From positions 3,162,001 through 3,226,000 of the forward strand of contig NC_013061.1 of NCBI RefSeq assembly GCF_000023825.1: DNA of 64,000 nt. Reading direction: 5' to 3'. This document shows, piece by piece, positions 26,891-34,977 of this stretch. The notes beneath the pieces were generated by a model. It saw only the letters and a list, made by a program, of their open reading frames with translations, was not told where the DNA came from and made no database searches. The first letter of the stretch is position 1. The number at the start of each line of letters is the position of its first letter. Origin of the DNA: Pedobacter heparinus DSM 2366 (lineage in GTDB: Bacteria; Bacteroidota; Bacteroidia; Sphingobacteriales; Sphingobacteriaceae). Both the position numbers and the translations under genes were made by a program.

Positions 26891-26992
26891 TAAGCCATTA
26901 AAAATTAAAGCTGTTTAAGGTGAGTGTGTAGTTTTTTTCTTCATGCTGTTTAAATTTGGTTAGATAATATGATTGCTTGTTTAATGATATTG

Positions 26993-28144
26993 CTATTTTA
27001 ATACAGTTACCTTTCTTCCTTCAACGGAAAAATGAACCTTTCCGGTTGATTCCATAATTCCCAGTACCGATGAGATATTTTTTGAGCGGGACAGGTAGCC
27101 TGCAAATTTCAGGTGATCGAAATCTCCCTGATAAACGACCTCTACGTCGTACCACCTGGCCACTTTTTTCATAATACTTTTCAGGTCTTCTCCTTTAAAT
27201 ACAAAATCGCCGTTTTTCCAGGCCATAACAGTTTCGGTATCCACAGTTTTTACCTGGATAGCCTGGTTGCCCAGCTGACTTTGTTCGCCCGGTTTCAGCA
27301 GTTTTGAAGGGCCGTTTTTAATATTTCCTACCAGAGACACCCGCACGGAACCTTCCAAAAGGGTGGTTTTGACCTCATTTTCATCGTCATAACTATTGAT
27401 GTTAAAATGCGTGCCCAATACTTCTACTTCCTGGTTTGCAGTTTTAACAATAAAGGGAATACGCCTGGCCTTACTGTCGCTTATTTTGGCAACTTCAAAA
27501 TATCCTTCACCCTGGAGTGTAACACTGCGGGTATTGCTGCTGAATTTTGTAGGATAGCGCAGGGATGAAGCGGCATTTAGCCATACCCTGGTACCATCAG
27601 GCAAATTGATCTGGTACTGTCCCCCCTTTGGGGTCTCGATGGTATTGAATGCGACCTTACTGTTTTTTCCGGCAGCTTTGTCATCTACCGTATATACCAG
27701 TTGCCCATTGGCTGTTTTTTGAATGCTAAGTCCCTGCTGTCTGGCAATCTCTCCATTTTCAGCATCTGTTAAAGATATTTTAGTTCCATCTGCCAGGGTC
27801 AGAAAGGCCTTATTGCTACCAGGGGCCACATCGTTGTTTTTTAGCGTATGTTTTGTAAGGGTGGTTGTACCCTCCTCTTTTAAGCTAAATAACCCGGCCG
27901 CACCGATGAGAAAGAGGATTGCTGCTGCAATGGCCCAGCGCCATACTGTATTTTTCTTTGGATCCGTTTTACCTTCAGCTAAGGATGCCCAAACTTCTTT
28001 TTTAGAAATTTCGATGTCCGCAGCGGCCGGGGCATTCCCTTTGGATACCAGTTCCAGATACCAGCTTTCTACAATTGCTTTTTCTTTTTCAGTACAATTG
28101 CCTGCTTTGTATTTTTCCAATAATTTACCCGGGTCTTTCTGCAT
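26993..28144 (-). CDS. FecR family anti-sigma factor (PUL 1)
   Basis: A 383-residue inner-membrane regulator. A cytoplasmic sigma-binding region (1-65) precedes one membrane segment (AIAAAILFLIGAAGLF, about 70-86); the periplasmic part holds a FecR domain (ETPKGGQYQINLPDGTRVWLNAASSLRYP and on, about 167-262) and a C-terminal DUF4974 domain (about 310-383) that receives the signal from the SusC STN domain. It is the first gene of PUL 1. Unusually no sigma factor gene lies beside it: upstream is the cytochrome operon. Its partner may be one of the ECF sigma genes 24 kb away (51754-52950). A promoter pattern shared with the other fecR lies 33-60 bp upstream of its start. Confidence 0.93.
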   Translation of the reverse strand: MQKDPGKLLEKYKAGNCTEKEKAIVESWYLELVSKGNAPAAADIEISKKEVWASLAEGKTDPKKNTVWRWAIAAAILFLIGAAGLFSLKEEGTTTLTKHTLKNNDVAPGSNKAFLTLADGTKISLTDAENGEIARQQGLSIQKTANGQLVYTVDDKAAGKNSKVAFNTIETPKGGQYQINLPDGTRVWLNAASSLRYPTKFSSNTRSVTLQGEGYFEVAKISDSKARRIPFIVKTANQEVEVLGTHFNINSYDDENEVKTTLLEGSVRVSLVGNIKNGPSKLLKPGEQSQLGNQAIQVKTVDTETVMAWKNGDFVFKGEDLKSIMKKVARWYDVEVVYQGDFDHLKFAGYLSRSKNISSVLGIMESTGKVHFSVEGRKVTVLK

Positions 28145-28176
28145 ACCTTATGCTGTATTTTTCCTTTATATCTTTA

Positions 28177-28204
28177 AGACAGGAAAGCCGGGCGGATAGG
28201 GTAC
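28177..28204 (-). promoter_or_regulatory. candidate ECF sigma promoter of fecR (PUL 1)
   Basis: On the minus strand GTACCCT is followed after exactly 16 bp by TGTCT, 32 bp before the fecR ATG. The fecR gene of PUL 2 has GTGCCCT-N16-TGTCT at the same distance scale (51626-51653). A TGTCT/CGTCT -10 is typical of group IV (ECF) sigma factors. The intervening 16 bp differ between the two, so the shared blocks are unlikely to be simple duplication. Confidence 0.5.
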
Positions 28205-28232
28205 TTATTTTTTAAAAAAAATTATTTACAGT

Positions 28233-29639
28233 TTATGATTTGCCTGTTGGGGCCTTCACCTCTATTGTATCCATTGGTAAAGTTGGCACCTGATAATTCC
28301 CAGAATCAATAATTGTTTTTGGAAAAAGTTTTTTCAGGGTATTCCAATCCGTTCTTTGAAGCCCTGTTTTATAAAGATATATGGACTTGAGGTTTTTGAG
28401 CTTACTGAGCCTGGCTATGCCCTTTACACTTACTTTTGTGCCAACCAGACTTAAAGACCGGAGCTGGTCCATATGTATCAGATTTTCGAGTCCCTTGTCG
28501 GTTATCAGGGTGTAATTCAAACTTAAACGCGTTAGATTTTTGCAGTCTTTTATATTTTTCAGGCTTTCATCGGTTACTGATCTATGCTCAAATTTTAACC
28601 AGATCAACTGCGCTTTTACAGACTTTAAAGCATCCATAACACTATCAGCTGTTGAATGGGCATTGATAAAGTTTGCCATCAGGTAATTGCTGTTCTGTGC
28701 CACAGGAACGATCATTACACCTGCATTGCTTAAGTCTGTAATGTCTTTTTCATTGGCGGCATCAACTTCTTTTTCAGGAACATCTGTCAACTTGCCGGCA
28801 ACAGCACCTGCCGAACCTTTTTCCAGTGCCGTTAAAACGATCTTGATGTCGTCTGGCTGTTTAAGCTCCTTTACTTTCTTATTAAACTGCGCGCCATTAT
28901 TTATCCACCAGTGCAGTAAGGCAATTTCATGCTGACTAAGCTGTGGTTTTTCTTTTGGGGGCATATGCTTATCGTTACTGCCAGGCAATAGCAGGCGCCT
29001 GATCAGTTCGCTTTCATCGGCCTTTCCTTTAACAATGGTATTGCCTTCTTCGCCCCCTTTTAAAATATAGGCCTCCAGGTCTAATCGGAGTTTGCCTTTT
29101 TGCTTTTCGCTGCCATGGCAGCTGTAACACCTGTTTTTTAGCAATGGCTGGATGGCATTCTGGTAAACAAGTGCTTCCTGGATATCAGGAATCGGTGGGA
29201 TGGCTGCCCCGGCACCAGTGCCCCCCTTTAAGGGGGCAGTTAAATAATCTGAGCCATGTGTTAATGAGCCACCCAAATGGCCGGTAACTGAGACCAGAAC
29301 AAGAAGTATCAGGGCCATAACAACCGGGATGCTGCCATCAGCATTCACGTATTTATGGATGATCAGCAGTAAAACAGAGAGGGCTGCAACCCCTATGCCC
29401 ATCCATTGGTGGTTACTGACCAGCCCGGCTTCGTAATCGCCGCTACCTGCCAGAAAATAACCTGTGATACAGGCAAACACAGCACTGATCATTCCCAGAA
29501 ATAACAAGACAGTTACCGCAGGCCGCAGCTCAGCAAACTTTGGAATGCGGATAATGACCAGAAAAAGACAGGCAACCAACAGGATACCGATGGGTAAATG
29601 GACCAGTACAGGATGAAAACGGCCAAAAAATTCTAACAT
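28233..29639 (-). CDS. membrane-bound cytochrome c protein with leucine-rich repeats (DUF2231/PSCyt1 type)
   Basis: A 468-residue protein. The N terminus has four to five membrane segments (about 8-120) with HPVLVHLPIG, a DUF2231-like pattern. Then a planctomycete-type cytochrome c domain holds the haem motif CYSCH (171-175) and a likely Met ligand in KHMPPKEKPQLS. The C-terminal 130 residues are leucine-rich repeats (for example LTRLSLNYTLITDKGLENL). Such proteins are linked to electron transfer and to DUF1501/DUF1553 partners, whose reaction is unknown. It is the last gene of a four-gene operon and starts 14 bp after the TIM-barrel gene. In this operon it would be the membrane electron carrier. 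Confidence 0.8.
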   Translation of the reverse strand: MLEFFGRFHPVLVHLPIGILLVACLFLVIIRIPKFAELRPAVTVLLFLGMISAVFACITGYFLAGSGDYEAGLVSNHQWMGIGVAALSVLLLIIHKYVNADGSIPVVMALILLVLVSVTGHLGGSLTHGSDYLTAPLKGGTGAGAAIPPIPDIQEALVYQNAIQPLLKNRCYSCHGSEKQKGKLRLDLEAYILKGGEEGNTIVKGKADESELIRRLLLPGSNDKHMPPKEKPQLSQHEIALLHWWINNGAQFNKKVKELKQPDDIKIVLTALEKGSAGAVAGKLTDVPEKEVDAANEKDITDLSNAGVMIVPVAQNSNYLMANFINAHSTADSVMDALKSVKAQLIWLKFEHRSVTDESLKNIKDCKNLTRLSLNYTLITDKGLENLIHMDQLRSLSLVGTKVSVKGIARLSKLKNLKSIYLYKTGLQRTDWNTLKKLFPKTIIDSGNYQVPTLPMDTIEVKAPTGKS

Positions 29640-29653
29640 GATAGCTACAGGGA

Positions 29654-30595
29654 TTAAGATTGGTACCGCTTTCTTAGTAAATTCATCATGTACACATTAA
29701 TGGCCCACTGGTCTGCCACAGGCTGGCGTGTATAAGGTAAGGTGGGCATATAATCTGCCGGGCCGAACTCTGTTAAGATCGTCATGCGCTCTCCGTTCCG
29801 CTTTTTCCGCTCCACAACTTTGTCCCACCAGGCCAGATGTGCTTTGACTGCATTTTCCCATTCAGGTGCCCGCGGATCATTTACCTGCGGCCCTTCGGGA
29901 TGTCCGATCCTGGAGTGGATGTGCGCTACCCTGCCCAATAAAAAATCTATGGTTTCCTGCTGGTCGGCCAACAGGCTTTCATGTACATTGCACCAATGGG
30001 AGATGTCGAGCGTAAGACGGAGTTCAGGGCTTTTCTCTGCAAAATTTCTGGCAACAGTGGTGGCAAACAACATCCTGCCACGATGGGTTTCATGGTAAAC
30101 AGGGATGCCGGTTGCTTTTGTTTTTGCAGTGGTGTAATCTATGAAAGGTTTATTTTGTTCGTATGTAAAATAATCTTTTCCGGAATGGCAGTTTACATAC
30201 AGCGGTTTTTGATGGGGATTTGCGCAAATGGCATCCAGGTTTTTCTTAAAGCGTTCTAAATGCTCGGCTGCAAGGGGATGGTTTCCTCCTGCGCATAAAA
30301 AGCCGATCTGCAGGCCATGTTTTTTTACTGCCTCAAATAGTTCTTTCTGACTTTCCGGCTGATCGCCGGGCCACCAGACTTCAATGCCATCATAGCCTTC
30401 TTTTTTTGCCGCAGCACAAAATGCTTCGCGGTTACCTGCAAAGCCCCAGTCTGTTTGCATAAATAAAAGCTCAAATCCTTTCCTGGCCGTGACTTTTGGT
30501 GTGGTGCCCTTTGCAAATTCTTCCAATGGCCTTAACAGTGCTGCAGTAGTAAGGCCCGCAGTTTTTTTTATAAAATTTCTTCTTGTTGGAGACAT
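29654..30595 (-). CDS. Tat-exported sugar phosphate isomerase/epimerase-like TIM-barrel protein
   Basis: A 313-residue protein with a twin-arginine signal (SPTRRNFIKKTAG), then a xylose-isomerase-like TIM barrel. Metal-site residues typical of the superfamily are visible: EVWW (76-79), NCHSGKDY, ETHRGRML, LTLDISHWCNVHES and HSRIGHPEGPQ. The superfamily includes sugar isomerases, epimerases and endonuclease IV-like enzymes; periplasmic members in PULs are suspected to act on oxidised (keto) sugars. It lies 11 bp from the DUF1501 gene, inside the planctomycete-like operon, which links it to a redox process. The exact substrate is unknown. Confidence 0.8.
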   Translation of the reverse strand: MSPTRRNFIKKTAGLTTAALLRPLEEFAKGTTPKVTARKGFELLFMQTDWGFAGNREAFCAAAKKEGYDGIEVWWPGDQPESQKELFEAVKKHGLQIGFLCAGGNHPLAAEHLERFKKNLDAICANPHQKPLYVNCHSGKDYFTYEQNKPFIDYTTAKTKATGIPVYHETHRGRMLFATTVARNFAEKSPELRLTLDISHWCNVHESLLADQQETIDFLLGRVAHIHSRIGHPEGPQVNDPRAPEWENAVKAHLAWWDKVVERKKRNGERMTILTEFGPADYMPTLPYTRQPVADQWAINVYMMNLLRKRYQS

Positions 30596-30606
30596 AAATC
30601 AGATTT

Positions 30607-32118
30607 TTATGCAATGATTTCCTGGATAACTTTTCCGCCTACATCGGTTAGCCGGAAGGGTCGCCCCTGAAAAGGATAGGTAAATTGTTCGTGGTTAAAG
30701 CCCAGCTGGTTCAGGATGGTGGCCTGAATGTCAAAGGCATCCACTTTACCGCTTATGGCACTATAGCCAATTTCATCTGTTTCTCCGTGGGTAAAACCTT
30801 TTTTGATACCCCCGCCAGCCATCCATATGGTAAATGCCTCGGTGTGGTGGTCCCTGCCTTTAAAAGGATTTTGCGCACCATTTCTGTTTTCCATCATTGG
30901 GGTACGCCCAAACTCTCCACCCCAAACCACCAGTGTTTCTTCCAGCAGCCCCCTTTGTTTCAGGTCTAACAACAGCGCTGTAATGGGCTTATCAATGCTC
31001 CTGCATTTGTTTTTTAACCCGATATTTAAGGAATTTTTGGGGCTGTCACCATGGGCATCCCATCCCCAGTCAAAAAGCTGTACATACCGGACACCCTTTT
31101 CCACCAGTTTCCTTGCCAGCAACACATTGTTGGCAAAACAGGCTTCACCTGGGCGGGTACCATACATTTCATGGATATAGGCTGGTTCCTCATTGATGTT
31201 CATCACTTCCGGTGCAGAGATCTGCATCCGGTAAGCCATTTCATACTGTGCTATACGTGACAAAATCTCCGGGTCGTTATATTCCTGATATTGTTGTTCG
31301 TTTGCTTCATTTATAGCCTGGATAGAGGCTTTGCGCAAATCCCTGCTCATTCCGTCGGGGTCTTTGATAAACAATACGGGATCGCCCTCACTGCGGCACT
31401 GCACCCCCTGGTATACTGAGGGCAGAAAACCGCTGCCCCAAACACTTTTGCCGGCATCCGGGAAACTGCCTCCGCTGGTCAATACCACATAGCCTGGCAA
31501 ATTCTGATTCTCGGTACCCAATCCATAAGTTACCCAGCTGCCCATACTGGGCCTTCCCAGGCGGGGGCTTCCGGTATGTACCAGTAATTGTGCCGGCGCA
31601 TGGTTAAACTGATCTGTTTTCACTGCTTTAAGAAAGCTCACTTCGTCTACCAGGGTAGAAAAATGCGGCAGGTTTTCACTGACCAATGCAGCACTTTGCC
31701 CGTACTTTGCAAAACTGGCCTGTGGGCCCAGCATTTTAGGTACCCCGGTAATAAAGGCAAACTTTTTTCCGGCCAGTAAAGAAGGCGGACAATCCTGCCC
31801 GTCCATTTTCATCAGCTCTGGCTTATAATCGAAAAGTTCAAGTTGCGAAGGAGCTCCTGCCATATGGAGGTAAATTACACTTTTGGCCTTTCCTGGAAAA
31901 GGTGGCGATTTGGGCAGTAAGGGATGGGCAGGGTCATAGGCAATCTTTGCCGGGTTGCCAGAAAATAAATTGCCACAGCTGCCCAGTAAGGAACCCATGG
32001 CCAGCGCCCCGAGGCCCATGGCACTTTCTTTTAAAAAATGCCTTCTGGTTAAACCACTCAGCTGTGCTTCCCGAGCCTCCTTAACCAAGCGATATGCATT
32101 TAATTCATCTCTGGTCAT
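30607..32118 (-). CDS. DUF1501 family protein (sulfatase/phosphatase-like fold), Tat lipoprotein
   Basis: A 503-residue protein. It has a twin-arginine motif at residues 24-29 (LTRRHFLKES), well inside the N terminus, followed by MGSLLGSC with Cys48 as a likely lipidation site. The body matches DUF1501: KSVIYLHMAGAPSQLELFDYKPEL, DWGWDAHGDSPKNSLNIG, VVWGGEFGRTPMMENRNGAQNPFKGRDHH. The His/Asp-rich motifs recall the alkaline phosphatase/sulfatase superfamily, but no activity is established. DUF1501 and DUF1553 genes are nearly always paired; here the DUF1549/1553 gene lies 4 bp upstream. Confidence 0.88.
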   Translation of the reverse strand: MTRDELNAYRLVKEAREAQLSGLTRRHFLKESAMGLGALAMGSLLGSCGNLFSGNPAKIAYDPAHPLLPKSPPFPGKAKSVIYLHMAGAPSQLELFDYKPELMKMDGQDCPPSLLAGKKFAFITGVPKMLGPQASFAKYGQSAALVSENLPHFSTLVDEVSFLKAVKTDQFNHAPAQLLVHTGSPRLGRPSMGSWVTYGLGTENQNLPGYVVLTSGGSFPDAGKSVWGSGFLPSVYQGVQCRSEGDPVLFIKDPDGMSRDLRKASIQAINEANEQQYQEYNDPEILSRIAQYEMAYRMQISAPEVMNINEEPAYIHEMYGTRPGEACFANNVLLARKLVEKGVRYVQLFDWGWDAHGDSPKNSLNIGLKNKCRSIDKPITALLLDLKQRGLLEETLVVWGGEFGRTPMMENRNGAQNPFKGRDHHTEAFTIWMAGGGIKKGFTHGETDEIGYSAISGKVDAFDIQATILNQLGFNHEQFTYPFQGRPFRLTDVGGKVIQEIIA

Positions 32119-32122
32119 GTCT

Positions 32123-34858
32123 TTAATTTTTGGTTACTACCTCGTCTAAATTTAACATTGCATTGGCCACCAGTACCAGGGCCGCATCTTCGGGCCTTAC
32201 CGGTTTCTGTTTATCTCCCATAAATGCGGATGCACTGGCAGCATCTTTTTTAAAGGCCAGCAAGGCCTTGTCATACAATGCTTCAAAAATCTTTAGTCTG
32301 TTTTGCGGAATGGGCTTGTAAAGCATCATAGAATAGCCTTTTGCGATTTTAAGGGATGCATTTTTTTCGCCTGTGTGCTGCATCCGGACAACAAAATGCC
32401 TGGCCATATCTACATATGCAGAATCGTTTAAGGTTACCAACGCCTGTAAAGGTGTGTTGGTCCTTATCCGCCGCGGACTGCAGGCCACACGGGATGCCGC
32501 ATCAAAGGCGATGGCTGATGGATATGGGGCCGTTCTTTTCCAGTAGGTATAAATGCCCCGGCGGTATTGGTCGCTGCCCTCACTTTTTTTCCATTTAGCA
32601 CGGTTATACGGCGAAAACCAGATTCCTTCCGGCTGCCATGGCATCACCGGGGGGCCATACATTTTTGGGCTCAATACCCCGCTGATCGTTAAACATTGGT
32701 CCCTGATCTGCTCGGCACTCAACCTTACCCTTGGGGCCCTTGCATAATACTTGTTAAACAGGTCTTTTTCTTTTAATTCGTCTGATACTTTAGAATCCTG
32801 GCGGTAGGTGGCGGCCATCACCAGTTGTTTTAACATCTTTTTTATGCTCCAGTTGTACTTGTACATCAATTGCCAGGCCATATAATCCAGCAGTTCCTGG
32901 TGGGTGGGCGCCATGCCCTGGGTGCCCATATCTTCTAAGGTTTCGACCAGGCCGGTACCATACAATTGTTCCCAAAGTCGGTTTACCATTGTTCTTGACA
33001 CCAGAGGATTGCGCTTGTCTGTCAGCCACATGGCCAGTCCTGTACGGTTTGCAGGGGCATTTTCTGGCATGGCGTAAGCCAGGGCAGCAGGTACACCCAC
33101 CTGCACGGTTTTTCCTTTTGCAGTCCAGGCCCCACGTTCAAATACATAGTTTTGCCTTTGCATGGCCGCAGGATTTTCGATCATTACAGGAGTGGTAGGT
33201 ACACGGGCATTTAACAGGTCGTCAAAAGTCTTTTTATAAGCTGCATACCCAGGTTTCCCTTTCCCTGGAAATGGGGCGGAGAAATGGAACCAGTCAAAAA
33301 AGACGACCAGTTCTTCGGGATTGCCCAGTGTTGGGTTGGCATACCTGATATACACGTCGTGTATCCCCTTCTGCTTTTTAAAGCCTGCATAGGCATTTCG
33401 GTATGCAGCAGTTGTGTCTAATGACAATGAAGTGAGGAGCGGACCATCAGGTGCATCAATGTGCAGGCTTATCCTGCCACCGGGCTCAGGAGATTTATAC
33501 CTGAAGATGAGCTGCGCGGCCCCGTCCAGGTCTACATGTTTTAGCCGTGCTATGGCATTGTTCCGGAAGTACAGGGCAATGTTGTTGTTACCGATCACAG
33601 CATCCTGCAGGTTATCGGCGGTGGTAGAGTTGATAGCGGGCTGCCCGGTTTTCAGGAACAGCCTGATCTTTTTTGCTTCCTGCGCTGAGGACACCGTTTT
33701 TACCCAGCTGGTCAGTTTATTGAGCTCCTTGGTAAGCGAATCATCAAACTGCTTCAGCAATGGATATTCGGCAATCACATCCTCATCACGGGTATTGTTA
33801 AAATACGACATGAACTTGTAATATTCATCGTGCTTAAAGGGATCGTAAGGATGGCTATGGCATTGCACACAGGAAAAAGTAGTACTCATCAACCCCTCCC
33901 AGGTGGCATTTACCCGGTCTAGTACGGCAGCTGTTCTAAATTCTTCATTATTGGTACCGCCTTCATCATTGGTTGGTGTGTTCCGGCTAAAGGCAGTGGC
34001 AATATACTGGGCATCTGTAGGGTCCGGCATCAGGTCGCCGGCAATCTGCTCAGTGATAAATTGATTGTAGGGCATATCTTTATTAAAGGCCCTGATTACC
34101 CAATCACGATAGGCCCAGATATTTCTGTTGGGATCCGATTCATAGCCTTTGGTATCTGCATATCTGGCAATATCCAGCCACATGGAAGCCCAGCGTTCGC
34201 CATAATGCGGGGAGGCCAGTAAGGAATCTACCAGTACCTCATATGCTTTGGTCTCATCTTTACTGTTTAAATAATCCTGTGCCAGTTTTTCTGAGGGGTA
34301 TATACCAATCAGGTCCAGGCTTACACGTCTGAGCAATGTGGCCCGGTCTGCCTGGGGGGAAGGTTTAAGATGTTTTTCTTCCAGTTTGGCATAGATAAAT
34401 TTATCCAGATCGTTGCGCAGCCATTCATTGTTTACTTCCGGCACTTCTGCAGGCTTTACAGGCAGGTAAGCCCAATGGTCGCCCCATTTTGCGCCCTGTT
34501 TCACCCAGGCAGTTAAGATGTCTATCTCGGAGGCATCAAGTGCCGGATGTTTATAAGGCATCCTTTCCTCCGGATCATCAGACTTCAGGCGTTTGATGAA
34601 CTCGCTTTGTTCGGGATGGCCGGGAATAATTGCAGGCTTTCCACTTTTGGTATTGCCCAGGGCCTCAGCTCTGAACAGGACACTGAACCCAGCCTGCTGC
34701 TTTACCCCGCCATGACAGGAAATACACTTCTTATTGAGGATTGGTTTTACATCTGCATTAAAATCTATCTGTTTTTCAGCAGTAAACAAAGAAAAAAGGA
34801 TAAGGGCTGCTGTTATGATAAAAACCGATGCAATAAATATTTTTTTCTGAGACGTCAT
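32123..34858 (-). CDS. PSCyt1-DUF1549-DUF1553 cytochrome protein (planctomycete type)
   Basis: A 911-residue exported protein anchored by an N-terminal hydrophobic segment (8-26). PSCyt1 domain with haem motif CISCH (45-49), DUF1549 (about 145-345) with a second CVQCH motif (330-334) in the usual SCVQCHSHPYDP context, and DUF1553 (about 610-870) with NRLWEQLYGTGLVETLEDMG and RTNTPLQALVTLND. Both CxxCH motifs suggest a dihaem electron-transfer protein. These proteins are abundant in Planctomycetes and Verrucomicrobia and scattered in Bacteroidota; the function is not known. It is first in its four-gene operon; a weak promoter candidate lies at 34886-34914. Confidence 0.88.
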   Translation of the reverse strand: MTSQKKIFIASVFIITAALILFSLFTAEKQIDFNADVKPILNKKCISCHGGVKQQAGFSVLFRAEALGNTKSGKPAIIPGHPEQSEFIKRLKSDDPEERMPYKHPALDASEIDILTAWVKQGAKWGDHWAYLPVKPAEVPEVNNEWLRNDLDKFIYAKLEEKHLKPSPQADRATLLRRVSLDLIGIYPSEKLAQDYLNSKDETKAYEVLVDSLLASPHYGERWASMWLDIARYADTKGYESDPNRNIWAYRDWVIRAFNKDMPYNQFITEQIAGDLMPDPTDAQYIATAFSRNTPTNDEGGTNNEEFRTAAVLDRVNATWEGLMSTTFSCVQCHSHPYDPFKHDEYYKFMSYFNNTRDEDVIAEYPLLKQFDDSLTKELNKLTSWVKTVSSAQEAKKIRLFLKTGQPAINSTTADNLQDAVIGNNNIALYFRNNAIARLKHVDLDGAAQLIFRYKSPEPGGRISLHIDAPDGPLLTSLSLDTTAAYRNAYAGFKKQKGIHDVYIRYANPTLGNPEELVVFFDWFHFSAPFPGKGKPGYAAYKKTFDDLLNARVPTTPVMIENPAAMQRQNYVFERGAWTAKGKTVQVGVPAALAYAMPENAPANRTGLAMWLTDKRNPLVSRTMVNRLWEQLYGTGLVETLEDMGTQGMAPTHQELLDYMAWQLMYKYNWSIKKMLKQLVMAATYRQDSKVSDELKEKDLFNKYYARAPRVRLSAEQIRDQCLTISGVLSPKMYGPPVMPWQPEGIWFSPYNRAKWKKSEGSDQYRRGIYTYWKRTAPYPSAIAFDAASRVACSPRRIRTNTPLQALVTLNDSAYVDMARHFVVRMQHTGEKNASLKIAKGYSMMLYKPIPQNRLKIFEALYDKALLAFKKDAASASAFMGDKQKPVRPEDAALVLVANAMLNLDEVVTKN

Positions 34859-34885
34859 ATGGCGTGGTGTGTGTTTTTCTTAAAA

Positions 34886-34914
34886 CAATCTAAGCAAAAT
34901 AGCAGTCCTGACAA
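34886..34914 (-). promoter_or_regulatory. weak promoter candidate of the cytochrome/DUF1501 operon
   Basis: On the minus strand TTG, a 19-bp spacer and TAGATTG lie about 28 bp before the DUF1549/1553 gene. This approximates the Bacteroidota TTTG/TAnnTTTG promoter with one base missing in the -7 element. The 119-bp gap after the phospholipase gene holds nothing else I recognise. Confidence 0.3.
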
Positions 34915-34977
34915 TGTATAAAATTACTTAAAAGATGTACTATCTTACGATGGGCTACATTGAAATTCTCCATAAGC

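Noticed and set aside
1..28144. Fucoidan (sulfated algal fucan) utilization locus
   Set aside because: No sulfatase or sulfatase-maturation gene and no endo-fucanase were found among the genes.
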